Source: Pelomonas cellulosilytica (GTDB taxonomy: Bacteria; Pseudomonadota; Gammaproteobacteria; Burkholderiales; Burkholderiaceae_C). From it: a stretch of DNA of 64,000 nt. The DNA is taken from positions 124,001 to 188,000 of the forward strand of contig NZ_JAJTWU010000005.1 of assembly GCF_021353265.1 (NCBI RefSeq). The letters run 5' to 3'. The notes beneath the pieces were generated by a model. The model did not search any database. It was not told the origin of the DNA and saw nothing but the letters and a program-made list of their open reading frames with translations. Position numbers and translations under genes: made by a program. The stretch's first letter is position 1. Each line of letters begins with the position of its first letter. Of the stretch, positions 1-11,673 are shown piece after piece.

Positions 1-557
1 CCGGCCCGCGGCAGGCCGAGACTGTCGGCGGCGCGGATCTCGTCGGCCCAGCGTAGCGTACCGAGCATCAGTGCCGGGCCGGCCGGCACGAGCGCGGCCA
101 GGTGCTCCTTGTTGTGAAGCACGAAACGCGCGATGCCGATGACGGCCGACGCCGCCAACGCCTCGCGCAGCAGCGCGTAGACGTGCTCGGCGCGGTCGTC
201 CGGCGCCAGGTAGTAGGGCTTCTCGAGGTAGACGAAGGACACATCCTCGGCCTTCACAAACTGCTCGATCTGGATCGTCTGCGTGCGCTTGGGGTAGGCC
301 GCGCGGATCTCGTCGTCCGACAAGACAACGACCTCATCGCCCGCCAGCTTCACGCCCTTGACGATGTGTTCGCGGGCGATTTCCTTGCCGGTGCGCTTGT
401 TGATGCGTTTGTAGCCCACCGGGTCCAGCGTGCGGGCGTCCAGCCAGTCGAAATCGACTTCCTGCTCCTGCGACGCTGCATGCAGCGCCACCGGCACATG
501 CACGAGGCCGAAGGAGATCGCGCCCTTCCAGAGCGCCCGCGGGCTGCCGCCTGCCAT
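1..557 (-). CDS. ku: Ku protein, non-homologous end joining (5' part, runs off the window)
   Basis: Bacterial Ku homodimers ring broken DNA ends and recruit ligase LigD. About 185 residues are visible. They begin MAGGSPRALWKGAISFGLV, the characteristic Ku opening, followed by a segment with YKRINKRTGKEI and later FVYLEKPYYLAPD, all typical of the Ku core beta-barrel. The ATG at 557 is the natural start because the conserved W-K-G-x-I-S-F-G-L motif begins about nine residues in. The C-terminal part lies beyond base 1, so its length and any Lys-rich tail cannot be judged. The ligD partner is not in the window. Seen: motifs; known: Ku family; inferred: a working NHEJ system. Confidence 0.93.
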   Translation of the reverse strand, partial: MAGGSPRALWKGAISFGLVHVPVALHAASQEQEVDFDWLDARTLDPVGYKRINKRTGKEIAREHIVKGVKLAGDEVVVLSDDEIRAAYPKRTQTIQIEQFVKAEDVSFVYLEKPYYLAPDDRAEHVYALLREALAASAVIGIARFVLHNKEHLAALVPAGPALMLGTLRWADEIRAADSLGLPRA

Positions 558-562
558 GGCGG

Positions 563-709
563 CTAGCGGCCGAACACCGCGGCCAGCACGGTGGGTTTGG
601 GTGGGTTATCAGGCGCGGGTGTAGGCGGCACCTCCTTGCGGCAGGCCGACAGCACGACCAGCGCAAGCAGGGCGCCCGACACCAGCAGGGCGAGTTGCTG
701 GGGCTTCAT
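563..709 (-). CDS. Small predicted lipoprotein, 48 aa
   Basis: A 48-residue protein with a short basic N-terminus, a hydrophobic stretch and a lipobox-like L-S-A-C ending at Cys23, followed by a Pro-rich tail (PPTPAPDNPPKP). This suggests export and lipid anchoring, leaving a mature peptide of only about 26 residues. A GGAGG ribosome-binding site lies about seven bases before the ATG. It sits five bases upstream of the Ku start on the same strand and may be co-transcribed with it. The Cys followed by Arg-Lys-Glu and prolines resembles the small LptM-like lipoproteins, but I do not recognise it firmly. Function unknown. Confidence 0.6.
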   Translation of the reverse strand: MKPQQLALLVSGALLALVVLSACRKEVPPTPAPDNPPKPTVLAAVFGR

Positions 710-896
710 GGCAGACCTCCGGGGATGGCTGCACTGTCCGGCGTGGCGGTGTGCCGCAGGGTCGGCATCGCGGACGTTGCCCTGTAGGCCGCGGCCGACC
801 GGCAAGAAAAGCGGCCATGGCGCGGCACACCCTCGTCCGATAAGCGGCTCCAGCCGATGCCGACACCGGCAGGCGAGGCGGTCGACCAATATTTGT

Positions 897-908
897 CTCA
901 TCGATGAG
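897..908. promoter_or_regulatory. 12-bp perfect palindrome upstream of the 936 gene
   Basis: CTCATCGATGAG is a perfect 12-bp palindrome ending 27 bases before the ATG at 936. Its position suits an operator or part of a 5' UTR, but no known regulator is implied by the sequence alone. Confidence 0.3.
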
Positions 909-935
909 GTGCTGCCCAGCCATTCGGAGCCTGCC

Positions 936-1439
936 ATGTCAACCCGCCTGATCGCCTTGCTGTCCTGCCTGAGCCTCGCCGGCCCGGTCCACGCCCAAGT
1001 GCAGAAAGTCAGCCTCAGCGGCGCGCCGCTCGCCGGCCAGTCCGCGTCCCAGTTCTCGGCCGCGGTGCCGGACCCCCAGCTCAACTGGCGTGACCCCCAG
1101 TGGCTCGCGCGCCAGCGCGAGTCCTCCCGCTGGCGCTACCAGCTGGGTGTGGAGCAGCAGCTTCGCTCGCCGCTGCAGTTCGGCCCGCAGGCGGCCGTGC
1201 GCGAGGCGCTGTGGGCCGGCGTGAGCTACGACGTCACGCGGCGCATCAGCGGCGGCGTCGAGGCCCCCCTGTGGCAGCGCGACAGCGGCTGGGCGTCGCG
1301 CATGAACTTCGAGAAGCCCAAGGATGCCGGCATGGCCGGCCTGCGCGGAGCCTTCAGCTACCGGCTCAGCTCGCAGAGCAAGCTGACGCTCAAACCGCAG
1401 GCGCGGCGGGTGATGGTCGCGTATTCGGCGACTTGGTGA
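936..1439 (+). CDS. Exported hypothetical protein, 167 aa
   Basis: I do not recognise this family. The first 20 residues (MSTRLIALLSCLSLAGPVHA) form a clear Sec signal peptide with an A-x-A-like cleavage site. The mature part has an N-terminal low-complexity region, then a segment rich in Trp, Arg and alternating residues (YQLGVEQQLRSPL, AGVSYDVTRRISGGV). It ends in strand-like stretches and a terminal aromatic (SATW), which could indicate a small beta-rich periplasmic or outer-membrane protein. The frame is open well upstream, but ATG 936 is chosen because it places the signal peptide at the N-terminus. It is monocistronic and convergent with the next gene. Confidence 0.65.
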   Translation: MSTRLIALLSCLSLAGPVHAQVQKVSLSGAPLAGQSASQFSAAVPDPQLNWRDPQWLARQRESSRWRYQLGVEQQLRSPLQFGPQAAVREALWAGVSYDVTRRISGGVEAPLWQRDSGWASRMNFEKPKDAGMAGLRGAFSYRLSSQSKLTLKPQARRVMVAYSATW

Positions 1440-1443
1440 GCAC

Positions 1444-1471
1444 GCGGGCCGCCTGAACTGCAGCGGCCCGC
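1444..1471. terminator. Stem-loop between convergent genes
   Basis: A perfect 9-bp stem (GCGGGCCGC at 1444-1452 and GCGGCCCGC at 1463-1471) encloses a 10-base loop. It lies between two convergent genes and is a likely bidirectional terminator, although no U-tract follows on either side. Confidence 0.55.
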
Positions 1472-1478
1472 AACAGGC

Positions 1479-1856
1479 TCAATCCAGGCTGAACAGCACC
1501 TTGACGCTGCTGTCGACAACGCTCTTGTCCACGTAGCCGACCGCCTTCGGATCCGCCGCGACGGCCTTCTTGACTGCTGCCGAATCGGCCACCTGCCTGG
1601 GTGCCTGGCGTTTGCCGGAGAAGACGATGCGCGACCAGGTGGCCTTCACCTGGGCCACATCGCGGCCGCCGGCCTTCTTGTAGAAGTCCGCGTAGGCCGC
1701 AGAGCCCTCGTTCTGGTCGATAGGCGTGAAGGCCTGGCTCTTGCCGAGGAACAGGTCGGCAACCTGCTCCTTCGTCAGCGTCCCGACGGCCGGGTTGGCA
1801 ATCACCGCCCGATGGGAAAAGTTGGCCCTATCTGCCGCGCGGCGAGAATCACCCAT
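1479..1856 (-). pseudogene. PstS-like phosphate-binding protein, 5'-truncated
   Basis: The protein from LTKEQVADLFLGKSQAF to the C-terminus matches the short (about 140 aa) periplasmic PstS-like proteins annotated as phosphate ABC transporter substrate-binding proteins. The FYKKAGGRDVAQVKATWSR and AVGYVDKS segments are typical. Those proteins start with a signal peptide just before a V-I-x-N-P-A strand. Here VIANPAV is kept but is preceded by an Arg-rich, non-hydrophobic stretch, and no reading frame upstream offers a signal peptide before the ssb terminator is reached. I read this as loss of the 5' end. A cytoplasmic product starting at ATG 1856 (or further upstream in the open frame) is possible but could not act in the periplasm. 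Confidence 0.6.
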
Positions 1857-1924
1857 CGCGCGCCACCATTTCGGATCACCCCTTGGTGTCGCTCCGACCC
1901 AGCAAGGGAAGCGCGTAAACAAGC

Positions 1925-1959
1925 AAAAGGCCCGTGGTGACTGGCGCCACGGGCCTTTT
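1925..1959 (-). terminator. Rho-independent terminator of ssb
   Basis: A perfect 13-bp stem (AAAAGGCCCGTGG at 1925-1937 and CCACGGGCCTTTT at 1947-1959) with a 9-base loop lies 24 bases past the ssb stop. The A/T flanks give U-runs on both strands, so it can work in either direction. Confidence 0.88.
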
Positions 1960-1983
1960 GTTTACAACGCTTTAATGGTCGGT

Positions 1984-2505
1984 CTAGAAGGGAATGTCGT
2001 CTTCCATATCGTCGAAGCCGGTCGACGCCTTGGGCGCCGGGGCCGGTGCGCGCTGGGGCGCGGGACGCGGGGCCGCCGGGCGGGCTGCAGCGCGCGGGGC
2101 GCCGCCGCCCATGTCGTCCGAGCCGCGGCCGTAGCCGCCACCGCCGCCTTCGTCGCCACCGCCCATGCCTTCACGGCCGCCCAGCAGCTGCATCTCCTGG
2201 GCGATGATTTCGGTGGTGTAGGTGTCGCGGCCTTCCTTGTCCTGCCACTTGCGGGTCTTCAGGCGGCCCTCGACGTACAGCGGCCGGCCCTTCTTGACGT
2301 ACTCGCCGACGATCTCGGCCAAGCGGTCGTTGAAGACGACGCGGTGCCATTCGGTTTCTTCTTGGCGCTCGCCGGTCTCGCGGTTCTTCCAGTTGCGCGT
2401 GGTGGCCAAGCTCAGCGTGCACCAGGCGCCGCCGCTGGGGTTATAGCGAACCTCGGGGTCTTTGCCGACGTTGCCGATGAGGATGACTTTGTTGACGCTG
2501 GCCAT
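1984..2505 (-). CDS. ssb: Single-stranded DNA-binding protein SSB
   Basis: SSB tetramers coat single-stranded DNA during replication, recombination and repair. The 173-residue protein starts [20 protein letters not shown] and carries the OB fold over roughly residues 1-110, with the conserved [21 protein letters not shown] and [16 protein letters not shown] segments. A Gly-rich then Pro/Ala-rich linker follows. The acidic tip MEDDIPF recruits partner proteins such as RecQ, itself encoded in this window. The frame is open far upstream, but ATG 2505 is the conserved start. It is divergent from the sensor kinase gene and followed by a strong terminator. Confidence 0.97.
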   Translation of the reverse strand: MASVNKVILIGNVGKDPEVRYNPSGGAWCTLSLATTRNWKNRETGERQEETEWHRVVFNDRLAEIVGEYVKKGRPLYVEGRLKTRKWQDKEGRDTYTTEIIAQEMQLLGGREGMGGGDEGGGGGYGRGSDDMGGGAPRAAARPAAPRPAPQRAPAPAPKASTGFDDMEDDIPF

Positions 2506-2664
2506 GACGCTCGTCCGAATTCGATGGGGAAGGGGACGAATTATGACTTCGAGGGGGGGCTTGCGGCAGTCAGCAACACCGCGGAGACCGCATCCCGCAC
2601 CCCCAGGGCCGCACTTCGTCTCCCGCCCACCCGGGAGGCCGGTCGGGCTCCCTAAGATGAAGCC

Positions 2665-3768
2665 ATGATGCCCGCCACCCCAGCCCCTCACACCCTGCGC
2701 AGCCGCCGCAGGCTGTGGCTGACCTACGCCGGCTGCTGCCTGCTGACGTGGACGCTGTTCGTGCTGGCCGGCAGCGAATTCGACCGCGGCCTGGACCCGT
2801 TCTGGCTGGCGGTCTATCAGGCCACGACGATGCTGTGGGCGCCGATGCTGTTGGGCGTGGCCGTGTGGCCGGTGGCGCACCGCCTGCACACCAGCGACGC
2901 CGGGCCGCTGCCGACCGCCATGGCGCACCTGCTGGCCGCGCTGGGCTTTGCCGTCTGCTGGCAGGCCGGCGAGTTCGCCGTCAATGCGCTGCTGTTCGGC
3001 ATGGACCATGCTGGCGCCGTGCTGGTGGCTGGGCTGCTGTGGCGCTCCATTTGGGGGCTGGTGGCCTATGCGGTCATCGCCACCGCCTTCACGGCTGTGC
3101 TGCAGGCGCGCGCGGCCCGCACGGCGGCCGTGGCGGCGGCGCAGGCCGAGAGCGCACTGGCCAAGGCCGAGCTGTCCGCCATCAGCGGCAAGCTCAACCC
3201 GCATTTCCTGTTCAACACGCTGAACACGCTCATCGCGCTGACCCGCAAGGACCCCGCCGGCGCCGAGGCGGCGTTGCTGCAGTTCGCGTCGATGCTGCGC
3301 TACGTGCTGGACACCAAGCGCGGCGCCGAGGACCGCGTCATGCTGTGCGACGAGATCGACTTCCTGCGTGACTACCTGGCGCTGGAGGCGCTGCGACTGG
3401 GCCCGCGGCTGCGCGTGGATTGGCAGCTGGAGGAGCGCGTGATGGCCGACGAGCTACCGCCGCTGACGCTGCAGCCGCTGGTGGAGAACTCAATCCTGCA
3501 TGCCGTGGCGCCGCGCAAGACCGGTGGCTGCGTGACGATCTCGGCGCGACGCAACGCGCTCAACCAGGGGCTTGAGCTGGCCGTGTCCGACGACGGCCCC
3601 GGCTGCGATCCGGCCGCGCTGGAGGCCCGGCCCGGACAGCGCCGCGGCGTGGGCCTGTCCGCGTTGAAAAAGCGCTTCGCACTGGACTACGGCGGCCAGG
3701 CGCGATTGCGCATCCACACCGCGCCCGGCACCGGCTTCCGCGTCGACCTTTTCATTCCCCAGGCATGA
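2665..3768 (+). CDS. LytS/AlgZ-type sensor histidine kinase
   Basis: A 367-residue kinase of the HisKA_7/LytS family (PF06580). Four hydrophobic segments occupy roughly residues 18-145. A short Ala-rich helix follows, then the H-box [16 protein letters not shown] with phospho-acceptor His180. A GHKL ATPase region contains [10 protein letters not shown] and SDDGPGC. There is no separate periplasmic sensor domain, so the signal is probably sensed in or near the membrane. It is followed after 59 bases by a LytTR response regulator, its obvious partner. Either of two adjacent ATGs (2665, 2668) could be the start. Confidence 0.93.
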   Translation: MMPATPAPHTLRSRRRLWLTYAGCCLLTWTLFVLAGSEFDRGLDPFWLAVYQATTMLWAPMLLGVAVWPVAHRLHTSDAGPLPTAMAHLLAALGFAVCWQAGEFAVNALLFGMDHAGAVLVAGLLWRSIWGLVAYAVIATAFTAVLQARAARTAAVAAAQAESALAKAELSAISGKLNPHFLFNTLNTLIALTRKDPAGAEAALLQFASMLRYVLDTKRGAEDRVMLCDEIDFLRDYLALEALRLGPRLRVDWQLEERVMADELPPLTLQPLVENSILHAVAPRKTGGCVTISARRNALNQGLELAVSDDGPGCDPAALEARPGQRRGVGLSALKKRFALDYGGQARLRIHTAPGTGFRVDLFIPQA

Positions 3769-3827
3769 GATCGTCACCTGCCCACGTCGCGCGCACTCGT
3801 TGCCATGAATCGCTGGAGTACCCCGTC

Positions 3828-4571
3828 ATGACCACCACCACTGTCCTGATCGCCGAAGACGAACCGCTCGCCGCCGAGGCGCTGGCCGACTGGGTGAAGG
3901 CCACGCCAGGCCTGCAGCTTGTGGCCGTCTGCCAGGACGGCGACGAAGCGCTCGCGCAGATCCGCGCGCTGCGGCCCGCACTGGTGCTGACCGACATCCA
4001 GATGCCCGGCATGACCGGCCTGCAGGTCGTTCAGCAGTTGCAGGGCGACGACCACCCGCCGCGCATCATCTTCACGACCGCCTTCGACCAGCACGCGGTC
4101 ACGGCCTTCGAACTGCACGCGCTGGACTATCTGCTCAAGCCGTTCTCGCGCGAGCGTTTCGATGAGGCCATCGGCCACGCGCTGCGCGAGGCCGCGCCCA
4201 GCCCCGCCGACGTGGCCCAGGCGCTCGGCTCGCCGGCCGACACGCCGCTGACCCGCCTGCTGGTGCGTGACCAGGGCAAGATCTTCCCGCTGCAAGTGGC
4301 CGACATCGAGAGCCTGCGCTCCGACAACAAATACACCGCCATCACCAGCAAGGGCCGCAGCTTCCTCGTGCGGCTGCCCATCGCCAGCTTCGAGGAGCGG
4401 CTGGACAAGAGCCGCTTCCTGCGCGTGCAGCGCGGCTGCATCGTCAATCTCGATTTCGTCGACAGCATGACGCCCGACGAGAACTCCCAGCTCGTCGTGC
4501 AGCTGCGCGACGGCACGCGCATCACGGCCAACCGCGAGGTGTCCAAGATGCTCAGGGAGCAGTCGTTGTGA
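3828..4571 (+). CDS. LytTR-family response regulator
   Basis: A 247-residue DNA-binding regulator. The receiver domain (residues 1-120) has the acidic pair at the end of VLIAEDE, phospho-acceptor Asp56 in LVLTDIQMPG, and Lys104 in DYLLKPF. A LytTR domain (about 145-245) contains SLRSDNKYTAI and FLRVQRGCIVNLDFV. ATG 3828 is chosen because it begins exactly at the receiver domain. The frame is open back to an upstream ATG that would add 21 unrelated residues. It is probably phosphorylated by the kinase just upstream. Its last codons overlap the next gene. Confidence 0.94.
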   Translation: MTTTTVLIAEDEPLAAEALADWVKATPGLQLVAVCQDGDEALAQIRALRPALVLTDIQMPGMTGLQVVQQLQGDDHPPRIIFTTAFDQHAVTAFELHALDYLLKPFSRERFDEAIGHALREAAPSPADVAQALGSPADTPLTRLLVRDQGKIFPLQVADIESLRSDNKYTAITSKGRSFLVRLPIASFEERLDKSRFLRVQRGCIVNLDFVDSMTPDENSQLVVQLRDGTRITANREVSKMLREQSL

Positions 4572-5371
4572 AGCGGCGCCTGCTGAACGGCGTGCTGCTG
4601 GCCGCCGCATGGGCCACCACACTCGCCACCGCGCAGACGCCGACCGCGCCTGCGGCGCCAGCGCCGACCGCACCACTGGCGCCACCTGCGACTGCGGCCC
4701 CGCCCAGCCCGGTGCCGCCGCTGCCGCCAGGCCCCGGCAAGGTCTACACGCCCGGCCCCTTCGACCGGCTGGAGCTGGCTGGTGCCGCGCGCGTGGTGCT
4801 CGTGCAGGGCGATCGCGACCAGGCCTACATCGCCGGCGATGCCGAGGCGCAGCAGGGCGTCGACGTGCAGCTCAACGACCACCAGCTCGTCATCCGCCCG
4901 ACCGGCGGCTGGAAGTTCTGGAACGCCGACAAGCTGTTCGTGCAGGTCGAGATGCGTCAGCTACGCGAGCTCTCCGTCTCTGGCGCCAGCGACCTCTACG
5001 CGCCCGGCCTGCTGCGCAGCGACCAGCTGCGGCTCAGTATCAGCGGCGCGGGTAACGTGCGGCTGGACCAGCTGCAGGCCCGCCAGCTGAGCTTTGCCAT
5101 TTCCGGCGCCGGCACCGGCCAGCTCAGCGGCCGCGTCGACGACCTTGCGCTGCAGATCTCCGGCAAAGGCAAGGTCGCCGCCGACCGGCTGCAGGCCAGC
5201 CGCGCGAGTGTGGGCGTCAGCGGCATCGGCAGCGTCGTGATGTGGGTGACCGACGAGCTGGCGGCGCGGATCTCGGGCGTCGGCTCGGTGGAGTACTTCG
5301 GCAACCCCAGCGTTCAGCGCTCCGTGTCGGGGATGGCGTCGATCAGCTCACGGGGCGAGCGGCCGCGTTAG
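4568..5371 (+). CDS. Exported head-GIN-domain (DUF2807) protein
   Basis: A 267-residue exported protein. The signal peptide ends near residue 22 (ATTLATAQ). A Pro/Ala/Thr-rich linker runs to about residue 55, then a DUF2807 repeat-helix domain follows. Its short strands recur with an S-G-x-G pattern (VSGASDL, ISGAGNV, ISGAGTG, ISGKGKV, VSGIGSV, ISGVGSV), as expected for a right-handed beta helix. The GTG start overlaps the regulator's stop as GTGA, so it is translationally coupled to the LytS/LytTR pair. That coupling suggests it is part of the same system. The biochemical role of the family is unknown. Confidence 0.85.
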   Translation: MKRRLLNGVLLAAAWATTLATAQTPTAPAAPAPTAPLAPPATAAPPSPVPPLPPGPGKVYTPGPFDRLELAGAARVVLVQGDRDQAYIAGDAEAQQGVDVQLNDHQLVIRPTGGWKFWNADKLFVQVEMRQLRELSVSGASDLYAPGLLRSDQLRLSISGAGNVRLDQLQARQLSFAISGAGTGQLSGRVDDLALQISGKGKVAADRLQASRASVGVSGIGSVVMWVTDELAARISGVGSVEYFGNPSVQRSVSGMASISSRGERPR

Positions 5372-5437
5372 CAGTTTTGAGGTTGCGCCGGCGCGGCTGG
5401 CGGCGTTCACTGCGGGGCTTTGCAGGAGACCTCCGCG

Positions 5438-6316
5438 ATGTCGCACCCCGTCAAGCTCATCAGTCCCTACGACCTCGACGGCGAAGAGCCCTTTCCGCTC
5501 GACCTCTACGGCCAGCGTTTCCTGGCCCAGGGCGATTCGTGGTTCTCCATCGGCGCCATTCCGCCCTACCTGACGACCAACGTGCTGGCCGAGCTGGTGT
5601 TGCAACGTGGCGCCGTGGCGGTCAACTGCGCCGCACCCGGCGCCGTGCTGCGCCGCATGACCGACAGCGTTCGCAACCCGAAGTTCGTCGACCTGCTGTG
5701 CGGCAACGTGCAGCGCGAGTGGACCGCCATCCTCGTCTCCGGCGGCGGCAACGACCTCATCGAGGCCATCGGCGCGCCGCCCACGGCCGCGCGCGACCAG
5801 CGCCTGCTGCTGACGCCCGCCGAGCGCGGCACGCCGAACGACCCCGCCGGCTACCTCAGCGACGAGGGCTGGCAGACCTTCAGTACCTACCTCGGCGCCG
5901 TCTTCGACGGGCTGCTGGACCTGCGCGACAGCGGCGCCAGCCGGCTGAAGCCGCTCGTCATGCACGACTACGCGCTGCTTCGCCCGCGCCCCGCGCCGGC
6001 TGGCGCCGGCTTCGGCCCGTGGCTGCAGCCGGCGCTGGTGGACTTCCAGGTGCCTGAGGACGCGTGGCTGGGCATCGGCCAGCTGTTGATGCAACGCCTG
6101 GGCGCGCTGCTGAACCAGCTCGCCGCGGCCCGCATGGACGCCCATCCCGATGCCGGCCCCATCCAGATCGTCAACAGCCAGGCCGCCGGCCTCGTGCTGG
6201 CCGAGCGCGACTCGACCGGCGCCTCGGGCGACTGGGCCAACGAGATCCATCCTACGCGCGGCGGCTACGACAAGGTGGCCGCACGATGGGCCGAGGCGCT
6301 GGACGCACTGCCCTGA
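5438..6316 (+). CDS. SGNH-type hydrolase-like protein
   Basis: A 292-residue protein with the blocks of an SGNH/GDSL esterase fold: FLAQGDSWFSIG (nucleophile Ser in G-D-S), SGGGNDLIEA (block III G-x-N-D) and NEIHPTRGGY (block V with catalytic His). There is no signal peptide, so a cytosolic ester or acyl hydrolase is likely; the substrate cannot be inferred. AGGAG about nine bases before ATG 5438 supports this start over a TTG six codons upstream. It stands 66 bases after the head-GIN gene and 12 bases before slyX, and may be co-transcribed with slyX. Confidence 0.75.
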   Translation: MSHPVKLISPYDLDGEEPFPLDLYGQRFLAQGDSWFSIGAIPPYLTTNVLAELVLQRGAVAVNCAAPGAVLRRMTDSVRNPKFVDLLCGNVQREWTAILVSGGGNDLIEAIGAPPTAARDQRLLLTPAERGTPNDPAGYLSDEGWQTFSTYLGAVFDGLLDLRDSGASRLKPLVMHDYALLRPRPAPAGAGFGPWLQPALVDFQVPEDAWLGIGQLLMQRLGALLNQLAAARMDAHPDAGPIQIVNSQAAGLVLAERDSTGASGDWANEIHPTRGGYDKVAARWAEALDALP

Positions 6317-6328
6317 TCCAATAGGGGC

Positions 6329-6547
6329 ATGGACCCCGACCTGCACGCGCTGGAACAGCGCATCACCGACCTGGAGATCAAGCTCAGCTTCACGGAGGAC
6401 ACTGTGGAGCAGCTCAACGCCGTCGTCGTGCGCCAGCAGGCGCAGATCGACCGGCTGGTGCGCGAGCTGGTGGAGCTGCGCGACCGCGCGGCAGCAGAGC
6501 CCGGAGGGGTCCGTAGCCTGCGCGACGAGTTGCCGCCGCATTACTGA
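6329..6547 (+). CDS. slyX: SlyX family protein
   Basis: A 72-residue protein that is mostly one coiled coil (LEQRITDLEIKLSFTEDTVE, then QLNAVVVRQQAQIDRLVREL), ending in the family's conserved L-P-P-H-Y. SlyX is widespread in Proteobacteria and its molecular role is still unclear. The length and tail are typical. It follows the SGNH hydrolase by 12 bases. Confidence 0.93.
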   Translation: MDPDLHALEQRITDLEIKLSFTEDTVEQLNAVVVRQQAQIDRLVRELVELRDRAAAEPGGVRSLRDELPPHY

Positions 6548-6858
6548 GCCTGCGATACATGCCCGTTGCCACGGGGCCGGTGATCGCAGCAAAGCCTCGG
6601 GCGCGACCCAGCCGCTGCGCTGCGGAAGCAGCTGCCAGGGCACTGACAAGGCAGCCTGCGCAGCCCGTGCGCCCCCCCGAAACACGGAGGACGCCGCCCG
6701 GCCCGGCAGTAATGCGCGGTCGTTACGGCTGTTGCACGCGGTGCGTGTAACGGTGGCGTCAGGCCTGAACGATGCACACGCCGCGCCGGCGCCGGGCGAC
6801 TAGTCTTGCCTGACCGGCACGCGCCGGCTCCCATTGCCGCCCCCCGTTCTTCGACACC
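6548..6858. other. Intergenic region between slyX and the FtsH-like gene
   Basis: These 311 bases hold no convincing gene. CGTTAC (6721-6726) and GTAACG (6747-6752) form a short inverted repeat. The promoter of the downstream protease gene presumably lies here, but I cannot point to a clear -35/-10 pair. Confidence 0.5.
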
Positions 6859-8768
<1,910 letters not shown>

Positions 8769-8790
<22 letters not shown>

Positions 8791-9263
8791 TCCACCCCCG
8801 CGCCCTGGTGCTGCAGCAGCCGTACACCCGGCGCGAAGCTGCCGACCTTGCCCGAGTCCGGGTAGACGCACACCTCCACGGCGGCCTGCGTGCTGACCGA
8901 CAGAATCTGCAGCGGCGCGGCGGACGTGTTGATGATGTGGTGCGGGTACTCCGGACCCGCGGGGATGAAGATCGTGTCGCCCGCGCGAATGGGCACGAGC
9001 TCGCCGGCCACGCGCAGCGTGCCCTCGCCCTGCAGCACGACGAACATCTCCTCCTCGGCGTGGTGGTAGTGGTAGGGGCAGCCCTGCTGGCCGGGGGCGA
9101 GCACTTCGATGCGCGCACCGAGCTGCGTGGCGGCCGTGCCTTGCGAGAGCGAGCCGCCCTCAGTGTCGTAGCGCGGCGCGCGAACGAATCGCTCACGCGG
9201 CACGTCGTTGAAGTTGCGGATCAGTCGATCGCGCAAGGCGGCGGCTGGGTCGGACGAGGTCAT
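8769..9263 (-). CDS. Cupin-domain protein
   Basis: A 164-residue protein with one cupin barrel. Motif 1 is [19 protein letters not shown] (metal ligands H-x-H and E) and motif 2 is [12 protein letters not shown]. Such single-domain cupins bind a divalent metal and serve as small dioxygenases, isomerases or sugar-binding proteins; the substrate cannot be told. ATG 9263 follows an AGGAG sequence. It is divergent from recQ with only 26 bases between the starts, so the two must share promoter space. Its 3' end overlaps the protease gene on the other strand. Confidence 0.85.
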
Positions 9264-9289
9264 GGGAAGGCTCCTGGGACAATGGCGGC

Positions 9290-11179
<1,890 letters not shown>

Positions 11180-11189
11180 GCGCGGGCAG

Positions 11190-11462
11190 TCAGTTGGCCG
11201 AGGCCAGCTGCACCGGTTCGGCGCTGCGTCGGCCGACCACCACCACCCGCGGCAGCTGCTGAAGCTCGGCCACGTCGGACGCGGCGTTGCTGCGCCGGCC
11301 TTCGATCAGCACCGGCTCCAGCGTCACGATGGCCTGGCCCTCGGCCGGCACGGTCAGCGTCATCCAGGCTGCGCCCGTCGTCGCCACGAGAGCGATGAGC
11401 GCCACGGCGGCGGCGGCCTGCAGGTTAGCGGTGCGACGGTTGGTGGTGCTGATGCGGTTCAT
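11190..11462 (-). CDS. Small exported or membrane protein with an LPRVVVVG motif, 90 aa
   Basis: This 90-residue protein is not a family I can name. A basic N-terminus is followed by a hydrophobic helix (about 18-38). The C-terminal part contains LEPVLIEGRR and then LPRVVVVGRRS, two copies of a strand ending in G-R-R. The same L-P-R-V-V-V-x-G core recurs three times in the small protein at 21854-22078, so the two are probably related. The motif loosely resembles the stretch just before the plug of TonB-dependent receptors. A 10-bp sequence upstream is also shared with the 21854 gene. It converges with recQ, only ten bases apart. Confidence 0.6.
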   Translation of the reverse strand: MNRISTTNRRTANLQAAAAVALIALVATTGAAWMTLTVPAEGQAIVTLEPVLIEGRRSNAASDVAELQQLPRVVVVGRRSAEPVQLASAN

Positions 11463-11473
11463 GGTGTGCTCCC

Positions 11474-11483
11474 GTGTCGATGG
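11474..11483 (-). promoter_or_regulatory. Shared upstream element, copy 1
   Basis: GTGTCGATGG (read on +; CCATCGACAC in gene orientation) begins 12 bases before the ATG of the small 11190-11462 gene. It is flanked by a similar TGC/CACA-rich stretch. The same ten bases occur upstream of the related gene at 21854-22078. Confidence 0.35.
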
Positions 11484-11673
11484 CTTGCACTGTGCGCGTC
11501 GGCGGCCCGGGCGTCTGCGGGTTTGCGATAGGTTGCGCCATTTCGGGGACGAGTTGTGGCTGGTGGCGACCAGCCTCAGGCAGCCGGCCTAATCAACCTT
11601 GTGGGCGGTGCTTCCAGACACGGGTCACCCGGCGCTTGCATACTCGCGCCCGACGCAACGAGGGAGGCACAAG

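Noticed and set aside
3774-4685. 303-codon minus-strand frame opposite the LytTR regulator
   Set aside because: It mirrors the codon pattern of the true plus-strand gene, has no recognisable motif and overlaps two well-supported genes.
5348-6685. 445-codon minus-strand frame opposite the SGNH hydrolase and slyX
   Set aside because: It spans two real genes and their gap, with low-complexity Gln/Val/Ala/Arg composition typical of shadow frames.
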